NCBI RefSeq assembly: GCF_012726295.1 | Contig: NZ_JABAOB010000001.1 | Location: 1,054,001-1,118,000, forward strand | Source: Chitinophaga sp. Ak27 | Lineage (GTDB): Bacteria; Bacteroidota; Bacteroidia; Chitinophagales; Chitinophagaceae | Reading direction: 5' to 3' | Length of the DNA: 64,000 nucleotides | Shown here: piece after piece, positions 25,898 to 34,741 of the stretch | How the letters are laid out: every line of letters begins with the position of its first letter | How positions within the stretch are numbered: the first letter of the stretch is position 1 | Notes under the pieces: generated by a model | Databases searched by the model: none | Told to the model about the DNA's origin: nothing | Seen by the model: only the letters and a program-made list of their open reading frames with translations | Translations under genes and position numbers: made by a program

Positions 25898-27874
25898 CTA
25901 CGGATTTATCTTTGTGCGGATCACATAAAAAGACCAGGGCGCCATGGTGGTTTTAATTGTTTTGCCACGAGTGTCGATGGTCTTTTCTGTGGGCGCAATA
26001 TGCGTAGGCGCATCCAGGGAATTCAGCGCCTGGAGGTCGTTGCTTTGCAGCGTGATGAGGCGACTGCTGGCAGCGAGTCCCTTCACACCCTGTACAGCTA
26101 CTGCCACAGGAACGGGCGTTGCTGCTGCATTCACCATCTTTATTACTAACTCCCCGGTGGCCTTGTCGAGTACCGCAGAGGCATATACGCTGTCTTGTCC
26201 GCTGATCGCCTGGCTGCCTTTCAGCATGGATACTACTTCCGATCCTTTGTGGTTGGCGTAGAGTTTCTGTACATAGTAGTTGGGGGTGCCATACGACCGC
26301 AGATTATCGAACCAGATCAGGTCCGGCGCCCACTGCCAGCCGTCAACATGCGCCAGCAGCGGTGCATAGGAGGCCATTACCACTACATCGGTATTACGCT
26401 CCAGGCCTGTCATAAACGCGGCTTCCGCCAGGGCGGCCTGCCAGGAGTTTTTATTGGCGCCATTGTCTTTGGTATGCGCAGCATACTCGCCCGCAAAGAT
26501 CTTAGGGCCTTTACGATCGTAATGATCGTAGCGACCTGCATTGCTCAAAAACCATTCGGGAGAGCTATAGTAGTGCTCATCCAGGATGTCGGCATTCAGG
26601 CGGCGAAGCGTATCATTCAGGAAATCGAATTTATCGCCATTGGGACTGGGGCCCAGGCTATTCACCAGCTTGATGTCGGGGTATTTATCTTTAATGGCCT
26701 TTGCAAAAATAGTATAGCGTTCCACGTACTGAGGGCCCCATTGTTCGTTGCCCACGCCCAGCATTTTCAGGTGAAACGGCTCGGGATGTCCCATCCTGGC
26801 TCGCAATGCGCCCCATTTGGTGTGGGTATCGCCATTGGCGAATTCCACCAGGTCGAGTGCATCCTGGATATAAGGCTGCAGTTCATTGACGGCTACTACT
26901 TCTCCGCTGTTATACTGACAGGCCATGCCACAGTTGAGGATAGGCAATGGTGATGCGCCAATGTCTTCTGCCAGCTGGAAATATTCAAAGAATCCCAATC
27001 CGAATGACTGGTAATAATCCGGTGTGGCGCGGTGTGCAAATTCCGTATTCCAGCGGTTGATAATCAGTTCGCGGTCTTTCACATCGCCCACGGTTTTCTT
27101 CCATTGGTAACGGTTGGTCAGCTCCTTTCCTTCTACAATACAGCCACCGGGGAAACGCAGGAAACCAGGGTGCAGGTCGGCCAGCAATTGTACCAGGTCG
27201 GCTCTCAGCCCATTGCTCCGCTCCTTCCAGGTGTGCTGGGGAAACAGGGATATCATGTCGGCATCGAGGATGCCTGGTCCGCTGAATTCCACCCGCAGCC
27301 TGGCTTTAGCCACGGTGGCCGATGCGGTAAATGATGCTTTATAAGGCTGCCATTCACTGCCCTGGGGCAATACAGCCGCATTACCGATCTCCTTCCCGGA
27401 TTCATCCAGCAGGGCCACCCTGATCTTTACCAGTGTGCTCCCCTGTTGACGGGCGTATACAGAAAAATTATATTGCTCACCGGCTTTAATGCCCATGCCA
27501 CGAAAGCCTTCATTCACCATATCAAAACTGCGTGTGCCCGTTACAGTTATTCGTGCAAAGCGGGGATTGGAAGGATGGGTATCATGGCGATTCACCACCA
27601 GTACATTTCCGTTGGCAGCCGCTTCCTTCGGGATATTCCAGCCCATCAGGGGAGCATTGAATTCGAACGAACGGTTTTTCACCAGTTCTGCATAAATACC
27701 GCCATCGGCACTCAGGTTGATATCTTCAAAAAAGATCCCCCACATATGCGGGGCTACAGGCGTTTTTATCTCGTTAGCCTTTACTGTAAATTGCAGGGGC
27801 TGTTGTGCTACCGACGGCAAGGTATACATGCCCATCAACAAAGCCGCTGCTGTCATCAAACGTTGTGTTCTCAT
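25898..27874 (-). CDS. GH51 alpha-L-arabinofuranosidase (secreted, with carbohydrate-binding-like domain)
   Basis: 658 residues with the signal peptide MRTQRLMTAAALLMGMYTLPSVAQ. GIFFEDINLSADGGIYAEL begins the GH51 fold; an inserted sandwich of CBM4/9 type follows (about 75-210). The catalytic barrel carries the acid/base E377 in MLGVGNEQWG and the nucleophile E463 in FAGEYAAH. The C-terminal beta-sandwich ends in WSFYVIRTKINP. It cleaves terminal alpha-L-arabinofuranosyl residues from arabinan or arabinoxylan fragments. It has the same layout as the truncated GH51 at 1-608 and differs from the shorter GH51 at 34742. It is a separate unit with its own predicted AraR operator at 28025, beyond the terminator of the ara operon. 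Confidence 0.95.
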   Translation of the reverse strand: MRTQRLMTAAALLMGMYTLPSVAQQPLQFTVKANEIKTPVAPHMWGIFFEDINLSADGGIYAELVKNRSFEFNAPLMGWNIPKEAAANGNVLVVNRHDTHPSNPRFARITVTGTRSFDMVNEGFRGMGIKAGEQYNFSVYARQQGSTLVKIRVALLDESGKEIGNAAVLPQGSEWQPYKASFTASATVAKARLRVEFSGPGILDADMISLFPQHTWKERSNGLRADLVQLLADLHPGFLRFPGGCIVEGKELTNRYQWKKTVGDVKDRELIINRWNTEFAHRATPDYYQSFGLGFFEYFQLAEDIGASPLPILNCGMACQYNSGEVVAVNELQPYIQDALDLVEFANGDTHTKWGALRARMGHPEPFHLKMLGVGNEQWGPQYVERYTIFAKAIKDKYPDIKLVNSLGPSPNGDKFDFLNDTLRRLNADILDEHYYSSPEWFLSNAGRYDHYDRKGPKIFAGEYAAHTKDNGANKNSWQAALAEAAFMTGLERNTDVVVMASYAPLLAHVDGWQWAPDLIWFDNLRSYGTPNYYVQKLYANHKGSEVVSMLKGSQAISGQDSVYASAVLDKATGELVIKMVNAAATPVPVAVAVQGVKGLAASSRLITLQSNDLQALNSLDAPTHIAPTEKTIDTRGKTIKTTMAPWSFYVIRTKINP

Positions 27875-27883
27875 ATGTGGTAA

Positions 27884-27976
27884 TTACTTTTCCTGGGCTG
27901 CTTCACGAGCAGCAGGCCAATGGCCGTGAAAATAAAAAAACAGGGACGATAGCAAAAATACAGTCGTCCATTTCAT
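27884..27976 (-). CDS. Possible 30-residue leader ORF before GH51
   Basis: ATG at 27976 to TAA at 27884, 30 codons, ending 9 nt before the GH51 start. The product begins MKWTTVFLLSSLFFYF, which looks like a signal peptide, then HGHWPAAREAAQEK. It may be a leader peptide coupled to GH51 translation, the surviving signal sequence of a lost exported protein, or chance. There is no homology evidence and it is too short to test by composition. Confidence 0.25.
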   Translation of the reverse strand: MKWTTVFLLSSLFFYFHGHWPAAREAAQEK

Positions 27977-28024
27977 ATACGGTGTTTTAAAAATTTATAT
28001 CAGGCATTGATTTAAACTCTAATT

Positions 28025-28043
28025 AATTGTCAAATAAACAATT
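28025..28043. promoter_or_regulatory. Predicted AraR operator before GH51
   Basis: AATTGT-CAAATAA-ACAATT, flanked by TTA/TAA so that the repeat extends as TTAATTGT...ACAATTAA. It is one of the two most symmetrical outer arms in the set. It lies 150 bp before the GH51 start and just beyond the terminator of the araR operon. Confidence 0.68.
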
Positions 28044-28055
28044 AAAAAAAATCGT

Positions 28056-28079
28056 ATAAAAAAGTGTTCCGAAGAACAC
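28056..28079 (-). terminator. Terminator of the araB-araD-araA-symporter-araR operon
   Basis: On the minus strand GTGTTC-TTCG-GAACAC: a 6-bp stem closed by C-G around a TTCG tetraloop, then TTTTTTAT. It lies 85 nt past the araR stop and insulates the GH51 unit. Confidence 0.8.
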
Positions 28080-28163
28080 GTTCACTATCCCCTTGCACTG
28101 CGTGGGCCTAAGTTACGGAAGTTTTTTAATTGTTCAGCAAACACGTAAAAACTTATATTTCCC

Positions 28164-28883
28164 TTACACCCCGTTTGTAGCGGCCAATATATGCGGATCG
28201 GGCACAAAATTGAGGAAAGCATGGAAATTGGCGTTATACTTCTTACGGTCTATCCGGTAGTAAAAAGCGCCCTTTTTCGAGCTGAGCTTATCTTTGTCCG
28301 CCAGCTTTACCAGCAATTTAGTAGAGAGGATTTTACGGCTAAAATTACCTTTATCGAAGGCCACATTATAAACGGATTCATAGAGATGCTGCAACTGCGG
28401 GATGGTAAATTTACCCGGCAACAGTTCCAGCAGCAGCGGATGCAGCGCGGCTTTATACCGTAGCTTTGCCTTGGCCTGGTCTACCATCTGTTTATGATCG
28501 AAAATCAGTTCCGGGTGATGGTTGATAGGAAACCATACAGCGTGGAAATCTTCGTTCAGCTGCTGTTTATATTTCTGTATATCAATCAGGGCGGTATAAG
28601 CCACCGATACGGTACGTTCTACCGTATCGCGGGAGGGGGAACTGAAGGTATGCAGCTGCTCCATATAAATGCCATCTAGCCCCGTGAGGTCTTTCAGCAC
28701 CCTGCTGGCGGCATCTTCAGCGCTTTCACTCTCCTGTACAAATCCGCCTACCAGGCTCCATTGTCCTTTGAAAGGCTCAAAGCCCCTTTGTATCAGCAGC
28801 AATTTCAGCTCTTGTCCGTCAAATCCAAAAATAATACAGTCAACAGCGAATAATAAGCGACTTTGCTGCGAATATCTTTTCAT
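28164..28883 (-). CDS. araR: Nudix-type (NrtR family) transcriptional regulator, likely AraR
   Basis: 239 residues. The N-terminal ~150 residues form a Nudix fold (LFAVDCIIFGFDGQELKLLLIQRG). The Nudix box at G46-L69 keeps the first Gly and Glu, but the catalytic REUxEE core reads RVLKDL, so hydrolysis is unlikely and the fold probably senses a ligand. The C-terminal ~80 residues are the winged helix of NrtR regulators (LLPGKFTIPQLQHLYESVYN, FSRKILSTKLL, GAFYYRID). In Bacteroides thetaiotaomicron a regulator of this type (AraR) represses arabinose genes and is released by L-arabinose. Here it is the last gene of the ara operon, which fits that role, and the six 19-bp repeats are its probable targets. 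Confidence 0.88.
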   Translation of the reverse strand: MKRYSQQSRLLFAVDCIIFGFDGQELKLLLIQRGFEPFKGQWSLVGGFVQESESAEDAASRVLKDLTGLDGIYMEQLHTFSSPSRDTVERTVSVAYTALIDIQKYKQQLNEDFHAVWFPINHHPELIFDHKQMVDQAKAKLRYKAALHPLLLELLPGKFTIPQLQHLYESVYNVAFDKGNFSRKILSTKLLVKLADKDKLSSKKGAFYYRIDRKKYNANFHAFLNFVPDPHILAATNGV

Positions 28884-28917
28884 AGCGATTGATTAAACAA
28901 TAAAAATACAAATTAAG

Positions 28918-28944
28918 TTTAGCCCCGCGAAACACGGGGCTAAA
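28918..28944 (-). terminator. Hairpin between symporter and araR
   Basis: TTTAGCCCCG / CGGGGCTAAA with a 7-nt loop, 20 nt past the symporter stop. On the minus strand no strong T-run follows, so it may be a partial terminator that lowers araR expression, or a processing stem. Confidence 0.55.
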
Positions 28945-28964
28945 AAAGATAGTCGCCACAGCTA

Positions 28965-30647
28965 TTACCAGAAACGTATATACAAAGCCGATAGTAACAG
29001 CAACGTTACAACGATCAGCACGGTTGTAGCAGGGCTGATCCTGAACATTCCCTTATCGAATATAAATGCTTTCGGATTTACTTTAGGTCCCGCCAGGCTG
29101 ATAGCAACCATTACGATCATGGTAAACAGGAAAGCCAGGCCCATACAGATCAGGAAAGGAATTTCGTAGCCGCCTTTACCATTGGGGTAAGCGGTATAGA
29201 AAATCGTTTCATGTCCCAGCACCGCCGGTGCAAACTGGTTAAAGAACACGCAGAGGGTAAAACCGGTAATAATACCTGCCACTGCTGCCGCACCGGTAGT
29301 CCGTTTCCAAAACATACCCAGCAGGAACATGGCAAATACACCGGGGCTGATAAAGCCGGTATATTTCTGAATGAAGGTGAATCCACCGGCTCCGCCTATG
29401 CCCAGCAAATCATTCCAGGTAAACAGGATTGCCAGCACCATGGCAGCAACCACGGTAATGCGGCCGGTCCATACCAGCTTGGCTTCTGAGGCATCCTGGC
29501 GGACATATTTACGATAAATATCCAGGGTAAAAATGGTAGAGATACTGTTGGCCTTTCCCGCCAGGGAAGCTACGATCGCTGCTGTTAACGCGGCTATCGA
29601 CAATCCTTTCAGACCGGAAGGGAGGAAACCGAGAATAGCAGCATATGCGCCGTCTTTATTTTCCAGTCCGGGCAGATGGCCATTTTTTTGCAACACATAC
29701 GCCGCAATACCGGGCAGCATAACGATAATGGGCATCATAATTTTCAACAGGCCGGCAAACATAATCCCGTTACGGGCAGTTTGCAGGTTAGCGCCCAGCG
29801 CCCGCTGGGTGATGTACTGGTTACAACCCCAATAGTTGAGGTTCACAATCCATTGCCCTGCTGCATACATCAGGATACCAGGGAGCACGAGGTATTTGTT
29901 GATATATTCCTGGGAAGACGAAGCATCCGGTTTGGCAAGGATCATGTGAAAGTGATCGGGCGCATCTTTCATCAGTGCGCCAAAACCGGCAATCGCATCA
30001 TGTCCCAACCCAAATTTCTCGCTCACCATGGTGAGTGCCATATAGGTAGTAGCCAAGCCGCCGATAATCAATACTCCTACCTGTATCACGTCGGTATACC
30101 CGATTACCTTCATACCTCCCAGGGTAATGATGACTGCAAAAACCGACAGCGCAATCATTACCACATGCAGGTATTGACCGCCCAGCAATCCATTGATGGC
30201 CAGGGCGCCGAGGTATAAAATGGAGGTGAGGTTAACGAATACATAGAGAAACAGCCAGAAAACTGCCATGATCAGCGCCACCGTCTCATTGTAGCGCGTT
30301 TTCAGGAATTGCGGCATGGTATAAATTTTATTCTTCAGGTAGATGGGAATAAACCAGACGGCGATAATGATCAGGGCGATGGCGGCGATCCACTCATATG
30401 CAGCTACCGCTATTCCTACAAAATAACCATCGCCACTCATGCCGATAAACTGCTCAGCCGAAATATTGGAGGCAATCAGCGAGGCGCCAATAGCCCACCA
30501 GGTAAGGGATCCTTCGGCCAGGAAAAAGTCTTTTGTATCAGTAGCCGCTTTTTTCTTCTTCCGGTATATCCAATAACCATAAGTGGCAACGATGACGAAA
30601 TAAATAACAAAGACGATGACATCGCCAATGGAAAGTATATTTTTCAT
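28965..30647 (-). CDS. Sodium:solute (sugar) symporter, SSS family, probable L-arabinose importer
   Basis: 560 residues with about 14 hydrophobic segments. The N-terminus has DFFLAEGSLTWWAIGASLIASNISAEQFIGMSG, the SSS motif that carries the sodium site and unwound TM1 (vSGLT-like). NLNYWGCNQYITQRALGA and ALTAAIVASLAGKANSISTIFTLDIYRKYV (sodium-site Ser/Thr in TM8) are further family signatures. It imports a sugar with Na+ across the inner membrane. Its position between araA and araR makes L-arabinose the likely substrate, as for the arabinose symporters of Bacteroidota ara operons. The 136-bp gap to araA holds a hairpin but no obvious promoter. Confidence 0.92.
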   Translation of the reverse strand: MKNILSIGDVIVFVIYFVIVATYGYWIYRKKKKAATDTKDFFLAEGSLTWWAIGASLIASNISAEQFIGMSGDGYFVGIAVAAYEWIAAIALIIIAVWFIPIYLKNKIYTMPQFLKTRYNETVALIMAVFWLFLYVFVNLTSILYLGALAINGLLGGQYLHVVMIALSVFAVIITLGGMKVIGYTDVIQVGVLIIGGLATTYMALTMVSEKFGLGHDAIAGFGALMKDAPDHFHMILAKPDASSSQEYINKYLVLPGILMYAAGQWIVNLNYWGCNQYITQRALGANLQTARNGIMFAGLLKIMMPIIVMLPGIAAYVLQKNGHLPGLENKDGAYAAILGFLPSGLKGLSIAALTAAIVASLAGKANSISTIFTLDIYRKYVRQDASEAKLVWTGRITVVAAMVLAILFTWNDLLGIGGAGGFTFIQKYTGFISPGVFAMFLLGMFWKRTTGAAAVAGIITGFTLCVFFNQFAPAVLGHETIFYTAYPNGKGGYEIPFLICMGLAFLFTMIVMVAISLAGPKVNPKAFIFDKGMFRISPATTVLIVVTLLLLSALYIRFW

Positions 30648-30733
30648 AACGGGTAATTTGTGTGCCTTTTAGCAGTTGGCAATCAGCATTGGGCTTATGC
30701 GTGTTGAAAGATCGGTTGATATAGCGGCGGGAT

Positions 30734-30771
30734 GGCAGCAGGTATCTCCATATTTTCAAATACCTGCTGCC
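30734..30771 (-). other. Intercistronic hairpin between araA and the symporter gene
   Basis: A perfect 12-bp inverted repeat GGCAGCAGGTAT / ATACCTGCTGCC with a 14-nt loop, 12 nt after the araA stop. No T-run follows, so it is more likely a 3'-protecting or processing stem that sets the ratio of enzyme to transporter mRNA than a full terminator. Confidence 0.6.
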
Positions 30772-30783
30772 CTTCGCCAGCAT

Positions 30784-32268
30784 TTAATAGCTGCGGTAGC
30801 TGGCATCATTCCAGCGCAGCTCATTTTTAAACTCGCGGAGATCGGTATCTTTACCTATCAGCGCCAGTTCTATTCCGGCCATTTCTGCAAAGTCCTGCAT
30901 ATGTACCGAAGTAAGGTTCTGACTATAGCAGGTATGGTGTGCGCCCCCTGCCAGGATCCAGGCAGTACAGCCCTTCTTCATATCGGGATATGGTTTCCAT
31001 AATACTCTCGCTACCGGCAGTTTAGGCAAATCCTGTGGCGGCAACACCGCTTCTACCTCATTCACCAGTAAACGGAAACGGTTACCCATATCTACCAGGG
31101 AAGCGTTGATAGCGGGACCTGCCGCCGCATTGAACACCAGTCGCACCGGGTCGGCTTTACCGCCTATTCCCAGCGGATGTTTCTCACAGGAAGGCTTACC
31201 GGCAGCAATTGACTCGCAGATTTCCAGCATATGTGAACCCAGTACCATTGGGTTGGCAGGGTCAAAATGATAGGTATAGTCTTCCATGAAAGAGTTACCA
31301 CCGGCTAACCCGCTGCCCATCACCTTCATCGCTCTTACCAGTGCTGCCGTTTTCCAGTCGCCCTCACCGGCAAAGCCATAACCAGCCTTCATGAGCCGTT
31401 GCACAGCAATACCCGGCAGCTGGATCATGCCATGTAAGTCTTCAAACGTATCGGAAAAACCTTTATAATTACCTGCTTCCAGGAATGCTTTTAGTCCCAG
31501 CTCTATCCTGGCGGCATCTTTCAGGGCTATGTCCTGTAACAGGGCCGCAGAAATCGTATAAGTGTCGGCATATTCCTTTACCAGGGCATTCACTTCGCTA
31601 TCGCCAATACTGTTGATCACTGCTACCAGGTCGCCTATACCATGCGTATTGCAGGAAAAGCCCAGCTTTGACTCTGCTTCCACTTTATCGCCATCGGTCA
31701 CTGCTACAAAGCGCATGTTGTCGCCAAAGCGTACAAAACGTGCTCCCTGCCAGTCGTTCCAGCCGGCGGCCACCCGGGCCCAGCCACCCAATTCTTCCAG
31801 CACTTCGGGGTCTTGCCAGTGACCGGTAATCACTTTACGGTTCATGCGCATCCGGCTCATCATAAATCCAAATTCCCGGTCGCCATGTGCGCTCTGGTTC
31901 AGGTTCATGAAGTCCATATCTATTTCCTTCCAGGGGATATCGCGGTTAAACTGCGTATGCAGGTGGCAGATAGGTTTCGCCAGCGCTTTCAGGCCACGGA
32001 TCCACATCTTGGCCGGCGAAAAAGTATGCATCCAGGTCACTATACCGATACAGTTCCTAGCAGCATTGGCCTCCATGCAAACGGCATAAATTTCATCCGG
32101 TGTTTTTACGGTAGGTTTGTATACTACGGTAACGGGTATACGCGCATCGTTATTGAGGGAAGCTGCTATCTCCTGGCTATGTGCCGCTACCTGTTTCAGT
32201 GTTTCTTCTCCGTATAAATGCTGGCTACCGGTTACAAACCAGATCTCAAGAGTTTTCAGATTCGTCAT
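30784..32268 (-). CDS. araA: L-arabinose isomerase
   Basis: 494 residues from the ATG at 32268; a longer frame with 17 more residues would overlap araD, and [20 protein letters not shown] is the standard AraA start. Family signatures include [18 protein letters not shown] and the C-terminal [12 protein letters not shown]. Mn2+-site residues lie in [23 protein letters not shown] and [11 protein letters not shown] (Glu and His ligands). It converts L-arabinose to L-ribulose in the cytoplasm. Its length is normal (about 500). It is third in the operon, starting 10 nt after araD. Confidence 0.97.
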   Translation of the reverse strand: MTNLKTLEIWFVTGSQHLYGEETLKQVAAHSQEIAASLNNDARIPVTVVYKPTVKTPDEIYAVCMEANAARNCIGIVTWMHTFSPAKMWIRGLKALAKPICHLHTQFNRDIPWKEIDMDFMNLNQSAHGDREFGFMMSRMRMNRKVITGHWQDPEVLEELGGWARVAAGWNDWQGARFVRFGDNMRFVAVTDGDKVEAESKLGFSCNTHGIGDLVAVINSIGDSEVNALVKEYADTYTISAALLQDIALKDAARIELGLKAFLEAGNYKGFSDTFEDLHGMIQLPGIAVQRLMKAGYGFAGEGDWKTAALVRAMKVMGSGLAGGNSFMEDYTYHFDPANPMVLGSHMLEICESIAAGKPSCEKHPLGIGGKADPVRLVFNAAAGPAINASLVDMGNRFRLLVNEVEAVLPPQDLPKLPVARVLWKPYPDMKKGCTAWILAGGAHHTCYSQNLTSVHMQDFAEMAGIELALIGKDTDLREFKNELRWNDASYRSY

Positions 32269-32278
32269 GTTGTTTGGT

Positions 32279-32977
32279 TTATTGCCCATAATAGGAATTG
32301 GGGCCATGTTTACGTTCAAAATGTTTTTTTATCAGTGCGTCTTTTAGACGGGGAGCATTACTGTTGATAGACTCTGTAAGATACGCCATCTGGGCAACAG
32401 ACTCCAGCACGGCGCTGTTATATACGGCCTTGGCAGCAGTTTTACCCCAGGTGAAAGGGGCATGGTTCCCGACCAGGATCATTTCAATTTCTTCGTAGGT
32501 GAGTCCCCGTTCCCGGAGGGTATCCATAATCTGGAAACCGGTCTGGTACTCATAATCGCCGGCAATCATGGCATCCGACATAGGCGGTGCGCAGGGAATA
32601 TCTACAGTGTTATGATCAGCGTGCGTGGTGCCATAAATGGGAATATCGCGCTGGCTCTGCGCCCATGCGGTGGCATAGGTGGAGTGGGTATGTACAATAC
32701 CGCCGATATGTTCCCAATGTTTATACAATACCGCGTGGGTGAGGGTATCAGAAGAAGGGCGCAGCTGGCCATCTACTGTTTTGCCGTCAAAGTCTACAAC
32801 GACCATCTTGTCGGGCGACAACTCCCCATAAGGCACCCCGCTGGGTTTAATAGCAAATACACCCAGTTGCCGGTCTACCGCACTTACATTGCCGAAGGTG
32901 AAGATCACGAGCCCCAGCGCTGGCAGCTGCATATTGGCTTCGTAGGCAGCCTGCCGGATATGTTGATACTGTTGCAT
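32279..32977 (-). CDS. araD: L-ribulose-5-phosphate 4-epimerase
   Basis: 232 residues, normal for AraD. It is a class II aldolase/epimerase fold with [14 protein letters not shown] (phosphate-binding GN.S), [19 protein letters not shown], the zinc motif [15 protein letters not shown] (two His) and a third His in [15 protein letters not shown]. It converts L-ribulose 5-phosphate to D-xylulose 5-phosphate, feeding the pentose-phosphate pathway. It lies 8 nt after araB and 10 nt before araA. Confidence 0.97.
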   Translation of the reverse strand: MQQYQHIRQAAYEANMQLPALGLVIFTFGNVSAVDRQLGVFAIKPSGVPYGELSPDKMVVVDFDGKTVDGQLRPSSDTLTHAVLYKHWEHIGGIVHTHSTYATAWAQSQRDIPIYGTTHADHNTVDIPCAPPMSDAMIAGDYEYQTGFQIMDTLRERGLTYEEIEMILVGNHAPFTWGKTAAKAVYNSAVLESVAQMAYLTESINSNAPRLKDALIKKHFERKHGPNSYYGQ

Positions 32978-32985
32978 ACAATAAA

Positions 32986-34659
32986 TTAATCGATGTTGAT
33001 ATTCGCGGTGAAAGCGCCCAATGCTTTATATTTCCGGTACCTGTTTTCGTATATGCCGGCCCGTTGAGCATCGGGGTGGTAGGTTACTTCAAATCCCTGT
33101 CCCATAGCTTCCATGGCCTCTTCTACCCGGGTAAAGAGTCCCGCGGCGGTAGCAGCAAACATGGCGGCGCCCAACGCACAGGTTTGTTCAGAGCGGTGAA
33201 TACGGATAGGCATATTCATTACATCGGCCATCATTTGCATGATGAAGGACGACTTTTTAGCCACACCACCAATGCCGATAAGGCCTTTTACCGGCACGCC
33301 CTCTCTTTCGAAACGTTCTACGATGGCCTTGGCGCCGAAGCAGGTTGATTCTGCTACGGAGCGGAAAATGCGCGGCGCATCGGTAGCGAGGTTGAGGCCA
33401 GTCAGACTTCCTTTCAGGGATTGGTCTGCATCGGGAGTACGGCGACCGTTCAACCAGTCAACGCCCAGCTCACTATGCTCGTCGGGAGCAATCCCGGCGG
33501 CTTGTCTGGATAATTCGGCAATCATTCTGCCGGAGGTTTCGGCGGCCAGCTTTGCAGCCAGTTCCGGATCTATGAGCGAAGAACCCGGCAGCAGCTGTTG
33601 TAACGGCCATGCCAGTACGTTACTGAACCAGGCATAAGCATCGCCGAAAGCTGATTGGCCTGCTTCCATTCCCATCATCCCAGGGATCACTGAGCCGGGC
33701 ACCTGGCCACAGATGCCTTTCACCAGCTTATCTTTCATTTCTTCCATAGGTGCTACCAGCATGTCACAGGTAGATGTGCCCATTACCTTGCTCAGGTGAT
33801 AGGGCTCAATTTGTCCGCCTACGGCACCCATATGCGCATCAAACGCACCAATGCCAATCACTACGCTGGTGGGCAGTCCCAATCTTTCTGCCCATTCGGG
33901 ACAAAGGTTACCAGCTGCTTCGCTGGAAGTATATGTTTTCGTAAACAGCCGTTGGGTAAATCCTTTTAACAGTGGGTCTATTGCCGTGAAGAACGTATCT
34001 GGCGGCAATCCACCAAATTCGGCAGCATACAGGGCTTTATGACCTGCGCTACAGATACCCCGTTTCAGCTCACTGGCATGTTTTCCACCGGACAACAGGA
34101 ATGGGATCCAGTCGCAGTGTTCCACCCAGGAATGCGTAGCATTTCTAACGGATTCATCTACCCGGAGAATATGCAGGAGCTTGGCCCAGAACCATTCAGA
34201 AGAATAGATGCCTCCGACATAGCGAAGGTAATTTTCCCCGAAAGTGGCGGCAGTAGCGTTGATAGCAGCAGCTTCTTTCAGCGCGGTATGATCTTTCCAC
34301 AATACAAACATGGCGTTTGGATTGTCCTGGAAGGCCGGGTTGAGCGCCAGCGGCGTACCGGTTTCGTCTACCGCTACCGGGGTAGAGCCGGTGGTATCTA
34401 CAGAAATGGCTTTGATATTAGCGGCCACGGTACTGCCGGCCTGTTGCAGGCAGGCTTTAATGGTCGTTTCCAGTCCTTCTACGTAATCCAGCGGATGCTG
34501 GCGGAAACGGCTCTGCGCTGCATTGCAATAGAGACCATCTTTCCAGCGGGGATAGTAAAATACCGATGCGGCTACTTCCTGCCCATTTTGTACATCTACT
34601 ATGATAGACCGGACAGAATCCGTTCCATAGTCTACTCCTATTACGTATGACGCCTTCAT
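32986..34659 (-). CDS. araB: Ribulokinase
   Basis: 557 residues of the FGGY carbohydrate-kinase type. The N-terminal ATP-binding half starts VIGVDYGTDSVRSIIVD; the substrate loop contains KDHTA; the C-terminal half has LIGIGGVAKKSSFIMQMMADVMN (adenosine motif) and CALGAAMFAATAAGL. It phosphorylates L-ribulose with ATP. It is first in the operon araB-araD-araA-symporter-araR. A predicted AraR operator ends 3 bp before the ATG, so repressor binding should also block transcript or initiation-site access. Confidence 0.97.
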   Translation of the reverse strand: MKASYVIGVDYGTDSVRSIIVDVQNGQEVAASVFYYPRWKDGLYCNAAQSRFRQHPLDYVEGLETTIKACLQQAGSTVAANIKAISVDTTGSTPVAVDETGTPLALNPAFQDNPNAMFVLWKDHTALKEAAAINATAATFGENYLRYVGGIYSSEWFWAKLLHILRVDESVRNATHSWVEHCDWIPFLLSGGKHASELKRGICSAGHKALYAAEFGGLPPDTFFTAIDPLLKGFTQRLFTKTYTSSEAAGNLCPEWAERLGLPTSVVIGIGAFDAHMGAVGGQIEPYHLSKVMGTSTCDMLVAPMEEMKDKLVKGICGQVPGSVIPGMMGMEAGQSAFGDAYAWFSNVLAWPLQQLLPGSSLIDPELAAKLAAETSGRMIAELSRQAAGIAPDEHSELGVDWLNGRRTPDADQSLKGSLTGLNLATDAPRIFRSVAESTCFGAKAIVERFEREGVPVKGLIGIGGVAKKSSFIMQMMADVMNMPIRIHRSEQTCALGAAMFAATAAGLFTRVEEAMEAMGQGFEVTYHPDAQRAGIYENRYRKYKALGAFTANINID

Positions 34660-34662
34660 ATT

Positions 34663-34681
34663 TATTGTAATCTTGACACTT
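34663..34681. promoter_or_regulatory. Predicted AraR operator at the araB start
   Basis: On the plus strand TATTGT-AATCTTG-ACACTT; only 3 bp separate it from the araB ATG (34659). It has the same 6-7-6 layout as the other sites, with the weaker half AAGTGT on the minus strand. Such a position is downstream of any possible promoter and fits repression. Confidence 0.6.
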
Positions 34682-34697
34682 ATTTAAAAAGAGATAA

Positions 34698-34722
34698 AAA
34701 TTACGGGTGCGTTTACACCCGT
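34698..34722 (-). terminator. Terminator of the third GH51 gene
   Basis: On the minus strand ACGGGTG-TAAACG-CACCCGT, then AATTTTTATC, 20 nt past the GH51 stop. It separates that gene from the ara operon. Confidence 0.78.
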
Positions 34723-34741
34723 TTGTCGACCGGTAAGTTAC

